Assembly: GCA_003001975.1 (NCBI GenBank)
Contig: PVUG01000002.1
Span: forward strand, 1-64,000
DNA: 64,000 nt
From: Martelella mediterranea
GTDB taxonomy: Bacteria; Pseudomonadota; Alphaproteobacteria; Rhizobiales; Rhizobiaceae
Direction: 5' to 3'
Position numbers and translations under genes: made by a program
The notes under the pieces: model-generated
Seen by the model: the letters and a program-made list of their open reading frames with translations, nothing else
Told to the model about the DNA's origin: nothing
Database searches by the model: none
In this document: positions 33,265-42,194 of the stretch, one piece after another
Layout of the letters: every line of letters begins with the position of its first letter
Position numbering within the stretch: position 1 is the first letter of the stretch

Positions 33265-33933
33265 ATGAAAACCCGCAGCTTCGCCGTGATCGGTCTTGGA
33301 ACGTTCGGCAGCACCGTTGCCAGTGAACTTGCCCGTTTCGGCAATCCGGTGCTGGGCATCGACATCGACGGCCAATACGTGACAAGGCTGGCGGAAACGC
33401 TGACGGAAGCGGTGATTGCCGACGGCAAGGACGAAGTCGCGCTCAAGGAAGCAGGCGTCGCAGACTACGACGTCGCCATTGTCGCGATCGGGGAAGATCT
33501 GGAAGCGAATGTCCTGTGCACCATGAACGTCAAGATGCTCGGCGTCGAGACGATCTGGGTCAAGGCCCTCAACCGGACGCACCACCGCATCCTGACCAAG
33601 CTCGGCGCGGACCGCGTGATCCTGCCTGAACAGGAAATCGGACAGCACATTGCGCAGATGCTGCACAATCCGCTTGTTCGCGACTATGTCAGCCTCGGAA
33701 ACGGTTATCATGTGGTCGACTTCAAAGTGCCGGCCGAACTCGATGGCAAGATGGTCGGCAAGGCCGCCATTTTCGAGAAATATAACGTCAGGGCATTGGG
33801 GGCGATGCGGGACAATCAGTATCTGTCCTGTGACGATGGCGACCTGAGGCTGATGGAAGACGACAAGCTTCTCCTGCTCGGCAAGCGCGCGGACCTGCGC
33901 CATTTCGGAGACGATCTGCGGGACGGAAACTGA
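33265..33933 (+). CDS. Potassium uptake regulatory subunit (TrkA/KtrA family)
   Basis: A 222-residue cytoplasmic RCK protein: Rossmann motif VIGLGTFGSTVASEL, the acidic LGIDID at the end of strand 2, then the RCK_C domain from about residue 140. With a single RCK_N/RCK_C pair it is the KtrA type, not the duplicated E. coli TrkA. It forms a nucleotide-binding ring on the membrane subunit encoded three bases downstream. The start at 33265 is supported by GCGGAAAGG upstream. Confidence 0.92.
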   Translation: MKTRSFAVIGLGTFGSTVASELARFGNPVLGIDIDGQYVTRLAETLTEAVIADGKDEVALKEAGVADYDVAIVAIGEDLEANVLCTMNVKMLGVETIWVKALNRTHHRILTKLGADRVILPEQEIGQHIAQMLHNPLVRDYVSLGNGYHVVDFKVPAELDGKMVGKAAIFEKYNVRALGAMRDNQYLSCDDGDLRLMEDDKLLLLGKRADLRHFGDDLRDGN

Positions 33934-33936
33934 GGC

Positions 33937-35271
33937 ATGATACGCATCTACGCGAAACGCCAGACGCCGCATCTGGCCCCGCCGCTCGTCCTGATCCTCA
34001 TCTATGCCGGCTGCATCATCCTTGGCACGGCGGCGCTGAAACTCCCCCTTGCGACCACCGGCCCGATTACCTGGTCCGATGCCGCCTTCACGGCGACGTC
34101 GGCGGTCACCGTCACAGGTCTCGTTGTCGTGGATACCGGCAGCATTTTCACCGTGTTCGGTCAGGCTGTTGTCATGCTCCTGATCCAGCTCGGCGGCCTT
34201 GGTCTCATGACATTTGCCGTCCTGATCCTGTCGATGCTTGGCCTGCCGGTCGGCTTTACCCACCGTCTTTACCTGAAGGAAGACCTCAACCAGACCTCGG
34301 CGACGGACCTGCTGGCACTGACCCGCATGATCCTCAAGGTCGTCCTTTTATGCGAACTGGTCGGCGCGGGACTGCTGGCCCTGGTTTTCGTGCCCGAAGC
34401 GGGGTGGCGCGAGGGGCTCTGGCAGGCTCTGTTTCACGCGGTTTCCGCTTTCAACAATGCAGGTTTCGCCCTGTTTCCGGACAGTTTGAGCCGCTGGGTC
34501 GGCAACCCGATCATCAACCTGACCATTCCCGCCCTGTTCATCATGGGCGGGCTTGGCTTCACGGTCGCCTCAGACATCTGGCGGGTCCGCAGCTGGCGCC
34601 GGTTCTCGCTGCACACCAAGCTGATGCTGACCGGCACGGTGGCATTGCTTGTGTGGTCGGCACTGGCTTTTGCCCTGATGGAGTGGACGAACCCCGGAAC
34701 CCTCGGGGCGCTTCCATGGTTCGACCGGCTCTGGGCAAGCTGGTTTCAGGCCGCCACAACACGCACCGCCGGGTTCAACACCGTCGAGATCGGCAACCTG
34801 TCCGACCCCACCGCGCTGATGTTCATGACCCTGATGTTCATCGGCGCCGGCAGCACATCAACCGGGGGCGGCATCAAGGTCACGACCTTCATTGTCCTGT
34901 TGCTGGCAACGGTCGCGTTTTTCAAACGGCGGGCCAATATCCAGGTCTTCGGGCGTGAACTCGGACTGGATCAGGTCATGAAAGTTCTGGCGCTTGCCAC
35001 AACCAGCATCCTGCTCATCATGACCGCGATCTTCGTGCTCCTGCTGTTTCACGAAGGCGATTTTCTCGCTATTGCGTTCGAAACGGTCTCTGCCTTCGCC
35101 ACAGTCGGCATGTCTCAAGGCGTCACAGGCGATCTCGACAATGCGGGCCGGGCCATCATCATGGTGGTCATGTTCATCGGCCGCGTCGGCCCGATAACAT
35201 TGGGCTTCCTGCTCGCCACCCGGAAACCAAGCCGGATCGGTTATCCCGCAGGCACGGTCTATCTGGGTTAG
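33937..35271 (+). CDS. Potassium uptake membrane subunit (TrkH/KtrB family)
   Basis: A 444-residue inner-membrane protein built of four M1-P-M2 repeats. The four selectivity-filter segments are TSAVTVTGL, SAFNNAGF, TRTAGFNT and SAFATVGMS, each with the central Gly of the K+ or Na+/K+ filter. Length fits KtrB. A gating-loop-like glycine stretch (GAGSTSTGGGIKVTT) follows the third repeat. It is coupled to ktrA, with which it forms a K+ importer likely used in osmotic and pH homeostasis. Confidence 0.93.
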   Translation: MIRIYAKRQTPHLAPPLVLILIYAGCIILGTAALKLPLATTGPITWSDAAFTATSAVTVTGLVVVDTGSIFTVFGQAVVMLLIQLGGLGLMTFAVLILSMLGLPVGFTHRLYLKEDLNQTSATDLLALTRMILKVVLLCELVGAGLLALVFVPEAGWREGLWQALFHAVSAFNNAGFALFPDSLSRWVGNPIINLTIPALFIMGGLGFTVASDIWRVRSWRRFSLHTKLMLTGTVALLVWSALAFALMEWTNPGTLGALPWFDRLWASWFQAATTRTAGFNTVEIGNLSDPTALMFMTLMFIGAGSTSTGGGIKVTTFIVLLLATVAFFKRRANIQVFGRELGLDQVMKVLALATTSILLIMTAIFVLLLFHEGDFLAIAFETVSAFATVGMSQGVTGDLDNAGRAIIMVVMFIGRVGPITLGFLLATRKPSRIGYPAGTVYLG

Positions 35272-35301
35272 GTCTGCACGGACAACGGCAATAGCAGCGC
35301 T

Positions 35302-36042
35302 CTAATCCACCCGCCCCGTCGCAATCACCTTGACCCAATCTTCATAGCCGGCGTCGCGCGCCAGCGAGACCATGCGGGTGGTGTCGTAGCGGACCTGATG
35401 GAAAGTCGGTTGCCAGCCGGCGTCCGTTTTTTCGATGATCGCGTAACAGGCAAACGGGTTTGCCGCTTCCAGCTTGTGATCGACAGGCACGTTATAGGCG
35501 AAACCGGGGCAGCCGACGGAACCGGGATTGACGAGAATACGGCCCTCCGACAGCAGCACCGAGCGCGCGGTGTGGGAATGGCCGCACAGGATCAGCGGAT
35601 AGGAAATCCCCTCGGCCAGCGCTTCGATCTCCGCCTGGGATTTCAGCGCGAAATGGCCGGACGGCAGCAGTTCCTCGGTCCACATGACATCGTCTCTTTG
35701 CGGTGTCGCGTGGCACATGAAAACCTCGCCCTCGACCACCAGCGCACTCGGCATGTCGCGGAGCCATTGCAGATGGGCTTCCGAAAGCTCCGGAAAGGCC
35801 GGTTTCTCCCAGTCCCCCATCTCGCTTTCCGGGCCTTCGACCAGCGCCCGGTCGTGATTGCCGCGCACCGTCGGCAGCGACAGCGGCAAAAGCCGCTCGG
35901 CCGTTTCACCGGCGGCAAGTGGCGAGGACAGGCTGTCGCCGAGATTGACGATCGCATCCGGCCTGTGGCGCTCGATATCCGCCAGCACGGCCTCCAGTGC
36001 ATCGATATTGCCATGGATATCGGCGAGTGCGGCAATCTTCAT
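35302..36042 (-). CDS. Metallophosphoesterase (calcineurin-like, YfcE-related)
   Basis: A 246-residue enzyme with the five metallophosphoesterase motifs: ADIHGN, NLGDSLSS, RGNHDR, CHATPQRDD and CGHSHTA. These bind two metal ions for phosphodiester or phosphomonoester hydrolysis. It begins five bases after the uraH stop and so is the last gene of the purine-catabolic run; a specific role in that pathway is not obvious. Confidence 0.88.
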   Translation of the reverse strand: MKIAALADIHGNIDALEAVLADIERHRPDAIVNLGDSLSSPLAAGETAERLLPLSLPTVRGNHDRALVEGPESEMGDWEKPAFPELSEAHLQWLRDMPSALVVEGEVFMCHATPQRDDVMWTEELLPSGHFALKSQAEIEALAEGISYPLILCGHSHTARSVLLSEGRILVNPGSVGCPGFAYNVPVDHKLEAANPFACYAIIEKTDAGWQPTFHQVRYDTTRMVSLARDAGYEDWVKVIATGRVD

Positions 36043-36047
36043 GGGGA

Positions 36048-36404
36048 TCAGCTTCCGCGATAGGTTGAATAGGCGTGGGCGGAGACCAGCAGCGGCACAT
36101 GGTAATGCGCCGTCACATCGGCAATCCCAAAACGCAGCGGTATATCCTCCAGAAACGCCGGTTCGGTGACCGCAGCGCCGGTGCGCCTGAGATAATCACC
36201 GGCGTGGAAGACCAGTTCATATTGCCCCACCTCGATATCATCCGATGCAATCATCGGGCCGCCGTCGATACGCCCGTCATCATTGGTATGGACCGACTTG
36301 ATGAAGGTCCGCTCCGCGCCGTTCAGGCGGTAAAGATCGATCTTCATGCCGGAGGCGGGCTGGCCGAGGGCGGTGTCGAGAACATGCGTGGTCAGGCCGG
36401 TCAA
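36048..36404 (-). CDS. uraH: 5-hydroxyisourate hydrolase (transthyretin-like)
   Basis: A 118-residue protein with the family signatures: N-terminal LTTHVLDTALGQPA, and the C-terminal tetrapeptide YRGS preceded by YHVPLLVSAHAYST. It converts 5-hydroxyisourate, the product of urate oxidation, to OHCU as a cytoplasmic tetramer. Its start overlaps the allA stop by four bases. It acts immediately before UraD, encoded in the same run. Confidence 0.95.
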   Translation of the reverse strand: MTGLTTHVLDTALGQPASGMKIDLYRLNGAERTFIKSVHTNDDGRIDGGPMIASDDIEVGQYELVFHAGDYLRRTGAAVTEPAFLEDIPLRFGIADVTAHYHVPLLVSAHAYSTYRGS

Positions 36405-36901
36405 AACTCAGTCTCCTCGATGGTGAACAGGGCGGGGTAGATGTATTCCTCCAGATTGTTGCCGGGACCGTCCCGATCGACAACCAGAAAATCACTCGTC
36501 TCGCCAAGCGCCATCAGCGGGTGATGCCAGACATTGGCGCGGTAATTGACCCCCTGCCCGTTCTCGGCCAGGAAAACCCGCGGTTTGGCCGGCGTGCCGC
36601 CGTGATCCTCGGCGACGATGACGAGGAACGGCCGGGGCGAAAGCGGCGAAAAGCTCTGGCTGCCCAGCGGATGCCGCTCCATCATGTCCACCTGATAGGG
36701 AAACCGGCGCGGGCTCCCGCGAAAGATGTTGATGATCACCCCGGCATCGGTGCCAAGCGCCTCGCACCGCGCCAGCGCATGAAAACGCGTGGTCGTGCCG
36801 CCGTTGATCGACTTTGCCGTTGCCGGATCGGGCGCGATCACCGTGCCGAAGGGCGCGAAGGCTTCCGGGGTCAGCTTCTCAACGGGCAGCCTGATGCTCA
36901 T
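36401..36901 (-). CDS. allA: Ureidoglycolate lyase
   Basis: A 166-residue protein of the AllA/DAL3 family: PEAFAPFGTVIAPD near the N-terminus, MMERHPLGSQSFSPL, FLVIVAED and GVNYRANVWHHPLMAL, with conserved His residues of the cupin-like active site. It splits ureidoglycolate, made by allantoicase, to glyoxylate and urea. It starts one base after the allantoicase stop and overlaps uraH. Confidence 0.93.
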   Translation of the reverse strand: MSIRLPVEKLTPEAFAPFGTVIAPDPATAKSINGGTTTRFHALARCEALGTDAGVIINIFRGSPRRFPYQVDMMERHPLGSQSFSPLSPRPFLVIVAEDHGGTPAKPRVFLAENGQGVNYRANVWHHPLMALGETSDFLVVDRDGPGNNLEEYIYPALFTIEETEF

Positions 36902-36902
36902 C

Positions 36903-37937
36903 TCAACCTTTCACTCCGTAAAGACGCAGACGGCTGATCCCGCCATCGGGGAACATCGCCAGTCGCACATGGGTCACCGAGCCGATATTCTTCACCGCAG
37001 CGCCGGAAAACTCGTGAATATGATCGGCCTGCATCTTGGTCTGATCCAGGATCGGCTCCCAGTTTTCCGAGGCGGTGATCTCTTCCGGCGTGAAAACGTC
37101 ATTCTGCTCCGGCAGATTGGCACCGAGCAGCATGCAGGTATCGGGGAAATTGCCCTTGAAGTGCGCGGTATCGACGACGATGCGGCGAATGATGCCCGGA
37201 TGACCGAGTTTGAGGATCATCCAGTCATGGCCTGGGCCGCGCCGGCGCGCGGTTTCCCATCCGTCGCCCATATTGACACCGCGGCCGGGCGCCAGCGTGC
37301 GGTCGGGATGGCCGTAATGGGCATCGGACCAGTGCAGGGCGTGGGTGCCGCCGAAGATATAGGCAAGATCGACTTCCTCGCCATCGCCGACCTTGTCCCA
37401 GTTGAAATAGGCCGATCCATAGGCCCTGAGGCGGGCAATGCCGCCATCGGGATAGATGTGGACCCTCAGATGGGTGAACACCTTTTGCCGCCGGTCCTGA
37501 TCCATCTCGAAATAATGATGGCTGTCGGGACCGAGATCGGAACGGCTGAGGACCTCCTGCCAGTCGGCATTTCCGTCCGGCTCGCCGGATTCCATATAGC
37601 AGCCCTCAATGGAACACTGCGGCGGATAATTGCCGGTAAAATGCGAGGTATCGACATCGAAACCGCGAATGCGGCCCGGCATGGCGAGACGGATGATTGC
37701 CCAGTCATGGCCGGGTACGCGCTTTCTGCGGCTTTCCCAGCCGTCCATCCACTTGCCGTGCTCGTCATATTCGCCGGGCAGAAAGACAGGGGAATCGTCT
37801 TTCAGCATACGCGCCAGCGGCGCAAAAAACTGGTCGGTGGCATAAAGCGCACGCGCGCCCAGACGGGCCGAGGCGAGGTTGATCGCTCCCACTGCAAAAT
37901 CAGGCAGGGCCACACTCATTTCTTGTTCGGACATCAA
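36903..37937 (-). CDS. alc: Allantoicase
   Basis: A 344-residue protein with two tandem jelly-roll allantoicase domains, seen as repeated segments: GRIRGFDVDTSHFTGNYPP with CSIEGCYME in the first half, and GIIRRIVVDTAHFKGNFPD with CMLLGA in the second; each is preceded by GWESRRKRVPGHDW or GWETARRRGPGHDW. It hydrolyses allantoate to ureidoglycolate and urea. It starts on the base after the uraD stop. Confidence 0.95.
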   Translation of the reverse strand: MMSEQEMSVALPDFAVGAINLASARLGARALYATDQFFAPLARMLKDDSPVFLPGEYDEHGKWMDGWESRRKRVPGHDWAIIRLAMPGRIRGFDVDTSHFTGNYPPQCSIEGCYMESGEPDGNADWQEVLSRSDLGPDSHHYFEMDQDRRQKVFTHLRVHIYPDGGIARLRAYGSAYFNWDKVGDGEEVDLAYIFGGTHALHWSDAHYGHPDRTLAPGRGVNMGDGWETARRRGPGHDWMILKLGHPGIIRRIVVDTAHFKGNFPDTCMLLGANLPEQNDVFTPEEITASENWEPILDQTKMQADHIHEFSGAAVKNIGSVTHVRLAMFPDGGISRLRLYGVKG

Positions 37938-38432
37938 TTACTCCGCGAGAAGGGACTGCAGGCGGAACCCGGCGATTTTCTCGACCTGAAGACAGGCTGT
38001 AGCCAGTTCCTCCTCGGCGGAATTGTCGATTCGGCTTTTGAAGGCGGCGAGAATATCGTCCTTATTGAGTCCGCTGACTGCAATAATGAAAGGAAATTGG
38101 AATTTCTCTATATAGGCGGAATTGAGTTCCGTAAACTCTGTGTGCTCTTCCGGCGTAAGCCGATCGAGCCCGGCGCCGGCCTGTTCGCGGCGGCTTTCTT
38201 CCGTCAGATCCCCGGAGACGGCAAGTTTTCCGGCAAGGTCCGGATGCTTGCGCAAAACGCCAAGCCGCTCCGCATCGCTTGCCGCGCGAAACACCGTACA
38301 CAGCGCATCATGCACGCCGGATGCCGTCAAAGGCTCGCTGACAAGCCCCTGATCATAGGCACGTTCGGCAATGAACGGCGAATATTCGAACACGCCGCCG
38401 AACCGGCTGACAAATTCCGCGCGTGAAATCAT
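37938..38432 (-). CDS. uraD: OHCU decarboxylase
   Basis: A 164-residue protein of the UraD family: FVSRFGGVFEYSPFIAERAYD near the start, an LRKHPDLAGKL motif, and ELNSAYIEKFQFPFIIAVSG. It decarboxylates 2-oxo-4-hydroxy-4-carboxy-5-ureidoimidazoline to S-allantoin. The characteristic His of the family is not at its commonest position near the N-terminus of some members but the HPDLAGKL His is present. Its start overlaps the puuE stop (ATGA). Confidence 0.94.
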   Translation of the reverse strand: MISRAEFVSRFGGVFEYSPFIAERAYDQGLVSEPLTASGVHDALCTVFRAASDAERLGVLRKHPDLAGKLAVSGDLTEESRREQAGAGLDRLTPEEHTEFTELNSAYIEKFQFPFIIAVSGLNKDDILAAFKSRIDNSAEEELATACLQVEKIAGFRLQSLLAE

Positions 38433-39364
38433 GCTCCCTCTCCCACCGGCAGATGATGCTCATACCAGTGGCGGGCGATCTCGACACGCCTTGGAAGCCA
38501 GACCTTGTCGTGTGTCTGGACGTAATCGAGGAAACGCCTGAGCGCTGCCGCACGACCCGGCTTGCCGACAAGCCGGCAATGCAGGCCCACCGACATCATC
38601 TTCGGCGCGCCCTCGCGGCCTTCCTCGTAAAGCGTGTCAAAGGCATCCTTGAGATAGGTGAAGAACTGATCGCCCGAATTGAAGCCCTGCGGGGTGGCAA
38701 ACCGCATGTCGTTATTGTCGAGCGTATAGGGAATAAGCAGGAAGGGTTTGCCCTCGGGCGTTTTCACCCAATAGGGCAGATCATCGGCATAGGTATCGGC
38801 GGAATAGAGGAAGCCACCCTCCTCCATCACCAGATCGAGCGTATTGACCGAAGGCTTGCCCTGATAAAGACCATAGGGGCGTTCGCCGGTCACTTCGGTG
38901 TGCAGCCGCACCGCCTCGCGAATATGGGCGCGCTCGGTCTCGATGTCGAAATCCTTGTATTCCAGCCAGCGCAGGCCGTGGCTGGCAATTTCCCAGCCCG
39001 CTTCCTTCATCGCCGCGACCGCTTCCGGGTTGCGCGCCATGGCCTGGGTAACACCATAAACCGTGACGGGAATTTTAAAGCCGGTAAAAATGCGCCAGAG
39101 CCGCCAGAAGCCTGCCCGCGAGCCATATTCGTAGAGCGATTCCATGTTCATGTTGCGCTGGCCGGGCCAGGCATCGGCGCCAACGATCTCGGAAAGCAGG
39201 GATTCCGATGCGGGGTCGCCATCGAGGATGCAGCTTTCGCCACCCTCTTCGTAGTTGATCACGAATTGCACCGCGATGCGGGCATCGCCCGGCCATTTCG
39301 GATCGGGCGTGTTGCGCCCATAGCCAATCAGTTCGCGCGGATATGCGCCAGTCTCAGCAGTCAT
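38429..39364 (-). CDS. puuE: Allantoinase, cofactor-independent PuuE type
   Basis: A 311-residue protein of the polysaccharide-deacetylase fold: YPRELIGYGRNTPDPKWPG, FVINYEEGGE, MESLYEYGSRAGFWRLWRIF and WEIASHGLRW are hallmarks of PuuE-type allantoinases, which open the allantoin ring to allantoate. It differs from the dinuclear AllB amidohydrolases. The start at 39364 follows GAGGGTG; the frame is open upstream but lacks family similarity. It heads the coupled puuE-uraD-alc-allA-uraH run. Confidence 0.94.
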   Translation of the reverse strand: MTAETGAYPRELIGYGRNTPDPKWPGDARIAVQFVINYEEGGESCILDGDPASESLLSEIVGADAWPGQRNMNMESLYEYGSRAGFWRLWRIFTGFKIPVTVYGVTQAMARNPEAVAAMKEAGWEIASHGLRWLEYKDFDIETERAHIREAVRLHTEVTGERPYGLYQGKPSVNTLDLVMEEGGFLYSADTYADDLPYWVKTPEGKPFLLIPYTLDNNDMRFATPQGFNSGDQFFTYLKDAFDTLYEEGREGAPKMMSVGLHCRLVGKPGRAAALRRFLDYVQTHDKVWLPRRVEIARHWYEHHLPVGEGA

Positions 39365-39455
39365 TACACCCTCATTTTCATTTTTCGGCCGACGGTACTC
39401 CACCAGCCCGAATGCCGAAAGAGGAAAGGTGCAAAGGTCACAGAAATCAGGACGA

Positions 39456-40190
39456 TCAGGCAATCTTACGGGCGGGCAGCGCGCCCATGGGGTGAAGTGA
39501 GTGGACACAGAACGGCGCGCCGGGCTCTTCTTCAACAAAGAGCGCGATGTTTTCAAATTCCACCGGTTCCTGCAGGATCGGCCCGAAAAATTCCGAAACC
39601 GCACGCTCCATCCGCGCCATCTCGCGCGCATCAAGCGGGCCGGTCAGCGGAATGTGAAACGAAAACGCGGACATGACATCCGGCTCACCCCAGCGGTGCA
39701 GATTGGTAAATTGTACCGGCGACAGCAGGCCGGTATCGCGCCGCTCCAGTTCCGCCTCACTCAAGGGCGCGCGGAAGGGGTCGAGTTCGCAGACCACGGC
39801 GGCGGCCAGATCATCGAGTTCGGGCACGGCCACAGCCGGCGCGAAGGCCAGGATGCCGCCCCGCTGCACGACCTTCAGACGCGGCAACCAGAATGGTTGC
39901 CAGCCCGTGGCAAAGCGCATCAGCGCATTGAGCAGCATCGCCTCGCTCATGCCGTCAGCGAGATAAAACGGCGATTTCAGCATGCCCTGAAACCCGTAGC
40001 GGCGCGGCAGGGCCGTATGAAAGGACGTTTCCGCCAGTGACAGTCCGCCAATCATCGGCGGTTCGATCGACGCGCCCGAAAAGGCATTGCGGCCGACCCA
40101 GCTGGCCCCGACAATGCCGAGCGCTTCATGCGGAGCGGGCGTAAAACTGATGGCATATCGTTGCTGGTCTGATGACATTGCGGCACGCAT
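39456..40190 (-). CDS. DUF1045 protein
   Basis: A protein of about 244 residues with the DUF1045 features RYAISFTPAPHEAL, YGFQGMLKSPF and LRRWGEPDVM-like HRWGEPDVMSAFSFHIPLTGPL. The domain is found in phosphonate operons and beside purine-catabolism genes and looks like a 2H-phosphoesterase relative, but its activity is unproven. Neither possible start (40190 or 40178) has a clear ribosome binding site. It lies upstream of puuE on the same strand with a 91-base gap. Confidence 0.85.
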   Translation of the reverse strand: MRAAMSSDQQRYAISFTPAPHEALGIVGASWVGRNAFSGASIEPPMIGGLSLAETSFHTALPRRYGFQGMLKSPFYLADGMSEAMLLNALMRFATGWQPFWLPRLKVVQRGGILAFAPAVAVPELDDLAAAVVCELDPFRAPLSEAELERRDTGLLSPVQFTNLHRWGEPDVMSAFSFHIPLTGPLDAREMARMERAVSEFFGPILQEPVEFENIALFVEEEPGAPFCVHSLHPMGALPARKIA

Positions 40191-40264
40191 AAGGGCGGAT
40201 GAACATGCCTTGCAATACGCGACCGTGATGACACTGATACGACGAAACCACTGCCTTTACTGAA

Positions 40265-41413
40265 TTAATTTGGCTTTCTATTGGCTCTCTGCAAGTAGAT
40301 TCCGGGGTTATAAATGGCCGGCAGTTCCTGCAGCGCCGGCGTGTTATCGCTGACAAGCGCAATGGCATGCGCGGCCAGCCGGCCGGCGATACCAAAGCTC
40401 GTTTTGAACCCGCCGCCAAGCGCGACCACGTCCGGCACGCCTTCAATCGCGCCGATCATCGGCTCACGATGGACGCCGCGTGGACGAAGCCCGGCCCAGC
40501 GCTCGATCACCGGCGCATCCTTAAGCGCCGGAATGGCTGCACGGGCGGCGGCAATCAGCGTTTCCAGCCTGTCATCGGTGGCAAAGGCATCGTCGAATTC
40601 ATCCTCGGATGTGGAGCCGACGGCGACCCTGCCGCCCTCATGGGCAATCACGTAAAGGCCGTTGTCGAACATGATCGGCATGGCGGGGTCGCAATCGGCC
40701 TGCAGCAATGCCGCCTGCCCCTTGACCGGGCGGCCGAGCGGCTGCCCTTCCGGCGCCCACAGGGGCTGCAACAATGCGAAGGCCTCGACGCCAGCCGAAA
40801 CGATGACCTTGCCGAAACCGACACCCTGTCCATCGGCAAGCCTGATGCGACGGGCTGACACATCGATGCCGGCAACGCTTGCCTGCATGATCCGCACATG
40901 GCGGGCAGCGCGGAGAAAGGCTGTCAGCGCGGCAACCACACCGCGCGGAAACACGTGCGCGGCAAGGGTCTCGTGAACATAGGCGAGCGCGTTTTCGTCT
41001 TTTCCGGGCCAGCCCGGCAAAGGCGGCGTTTCGACCACGGTCCAGTCAAAACGGCGCTCGCCGATCCGCCAGTTCTGCGCCGCCGCGTCTTCGCGCAGGC
41101 GGGCGGTCTTGACCTGCCGCTCATTGTAAAGCGGCATGATCCGGCCTGCACGGCGATAGCCCGTGGCAATACCGGTTTCGGTTTCCAGCACACGGATCTG
41201 CTGTTCGAGCGCCACAAGCGCTTCGAACTGAAACTGTTTCTTTTCGTCCCACTGGTCCGGCATATAGGCCATCAGCGCGCCGAGAAGCCCGTTGCTGGTG
41301 CCGCCGCCGGGGACCGCGCGGTCGATCAGAAGCGTATCGATCCCCGCCTTTTCGGCGTGATAGGCCGCCCACAGCCCCATGATCCCGCCGCCGATGATCA
41401 CAAGATCGGCCAT
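40265..41413 (-). CDS. FAD-dependent oxidoreductase of the DAO family (possible MnmC1-like)
   Basis: A 382-residue flavoprotein with the N-terminal dinucleotide motif LVIIGGGIMGLWAAYHAEKAG and the C-terminal DAO segment ALGGGFKTSFGIAGRLAAHAIA. SNGLLGALM near residue 40 and the head-to-head position with mnmD recall the oxidase half of E. coli MnmC, which removes the carboxymethyl group in wobble-uridine modification. It could equally be a glycine or amine oxidase of another pathway. The start at 41413 avoids overlap with mnmD; ATGs at 41455/41458 exist upstream. Confidence 0.8.
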   Translation of the reverse strand: MADLVIIGGGIMGLWAAYHAEKAGIDTLLIDRAVPGGGTSNGLLGALMAYMPDQWDEKKQFQFEALVALEQQIRVLETETGIATGYRRAGRIMPLYNERQVKTARLREDAAAQNWRIGERRFDWTVVETPPLPGWPGKDENALAYVHETLAAHVFPRGVVAALTAFLRAARHVRIMQASVAGIDVSARRIRLADGQGVGFGKVIVSAGVEAFALLQPLWAPEGQPLGRPVKGQAALLQADCDPAMPIMFDNGLYVIAHEGGRVAVGSTSEDEFDDAFATDDRLETLIAAARAAIPALKDAPVIERWAGLRPRGVHREPMIGAIEGVPDVVALGGGFKTSFGIAGRLAAHAIALVSDNTPALQELPAIYNPGIYLQRANRKPN

Positions 41414-41456
41414 CCCGGTTTGACGGGAGGTGTTATTCGCATTATCGCCATTCATC

Positions 41457-42194
41457 ATGGGCGATGCGGACCACAAACACGAAGCTGATGCAAGCAAAAC
41501 CGGCGCGAATGCGCTTGTCTGGCACGAAAACGACATGCCGTTTTCGCCGGCCTTTCAGGATCATTTCTATTCAAAGGCAGACGGACGCGCCGAATGCGGC
41601 CATGTGTTCATCGCCGCCAACTGCCTGCCCGAGCGCTGGCATGCGGGCGGCGCCTTTTCGATCGGCGAGCTTGGCTTCGGGACGGGGCTCAATTTCTGCG
41701 AGACCTGGCGCCGGTGGAAGACGCTGCGCAGGCCGGACGCACACCTGACCTTTACCTCCTTCGAACGTTTTCCGATGCAGGCAGACGAGATTGCCCGCGC
41801 GCTGTCGCGCTGGCCGGAGATTGCCGATGAACGCGACGCGCTTGTTTCTCGCTGGCCCGATGCACCGCACGGCGCGATCACGATCGATGTTGACCGGCAG
41901 ACACGATTGATCGTTCGCTGTGATCATGCGCTGACGGCGCTCCGTTCAACGCGTGAGCAGTTCGACGCTTGGTTTCTCGATGGCTTTGCCCCTTCGCGCA
42001 ATCCGGAAATGTGGTCGACAGAACTGATGCAGGCCGTGTTCGACCATACTCGTCCGGACGGCACGTTCGGTACCTATACGGCAGCGGGTTTTGTGCGCCG
42101 GAACCTTCAGGCCGCAGGCTTTTCCGTCGCCCGTCGACCGGGTTTTGCGGGAAAACGGGAGATGCTTTGCGGATACAGGCCGCAAACGCCCTGA
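41457..42194 (+). CDS. mnmD: tRNA (mnm5s2U34) methyltransferase MnmD
   Basis: A 245-residue SAM-dependent methyltransferase: N-terminal FSPAFQDHFYSKADGRAECGHVF, the SAM motif GELGFGTGLNFCE, FDAWFLDGFAPSRNPEMW and GTYTAAGFVRRNLQAAGF. These are diagnostic for the MnmD (DUF752) domain, which methylates the aminomethyl group at wobble uridine of some tRNAs. In E. coli it is fused to an FAD oxidase; here it stands alone. ATG 41457 is chosen; a GTG at 41430 touches a GGGAGG and is less likely. Confidence 0.92.
   Translation: MGDADHKHEADASKTGANALVWHENDMPFSPAFQDHFYSKADGRAECGHVFIAANCLPERWHAGGAFSIGELGFGTGLNFCETWRRWKTLRRPDAHLTFTSFERFPMQADEIARALSRWPEIADERDALVSRWPDAPHGAITIDVDRQTRLIVRCDHALTALRSTREQFDAWFLDGFAPSRNPEMWSTELMQAVFDHTRPDGTFGTYTAAGFVRRNLQAAGFSVARRPGFAGKREMLCGYRPQTP

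Noticed and set aside
35601-35610. GGATAGG heptamer inside the metallophosphoesterase gene (and others in coding regions, for example near 54466)
   Set aside because: Only the heptamer is present, without the opposing CC half or an intergenic position, so it is not counted as a member of the EPS dyad set.
36789-38426. 545-codon plus-strand open frame over the purine genes
   Set aside because: Antisense to alc and uraD, whose signatures are unmistakable.
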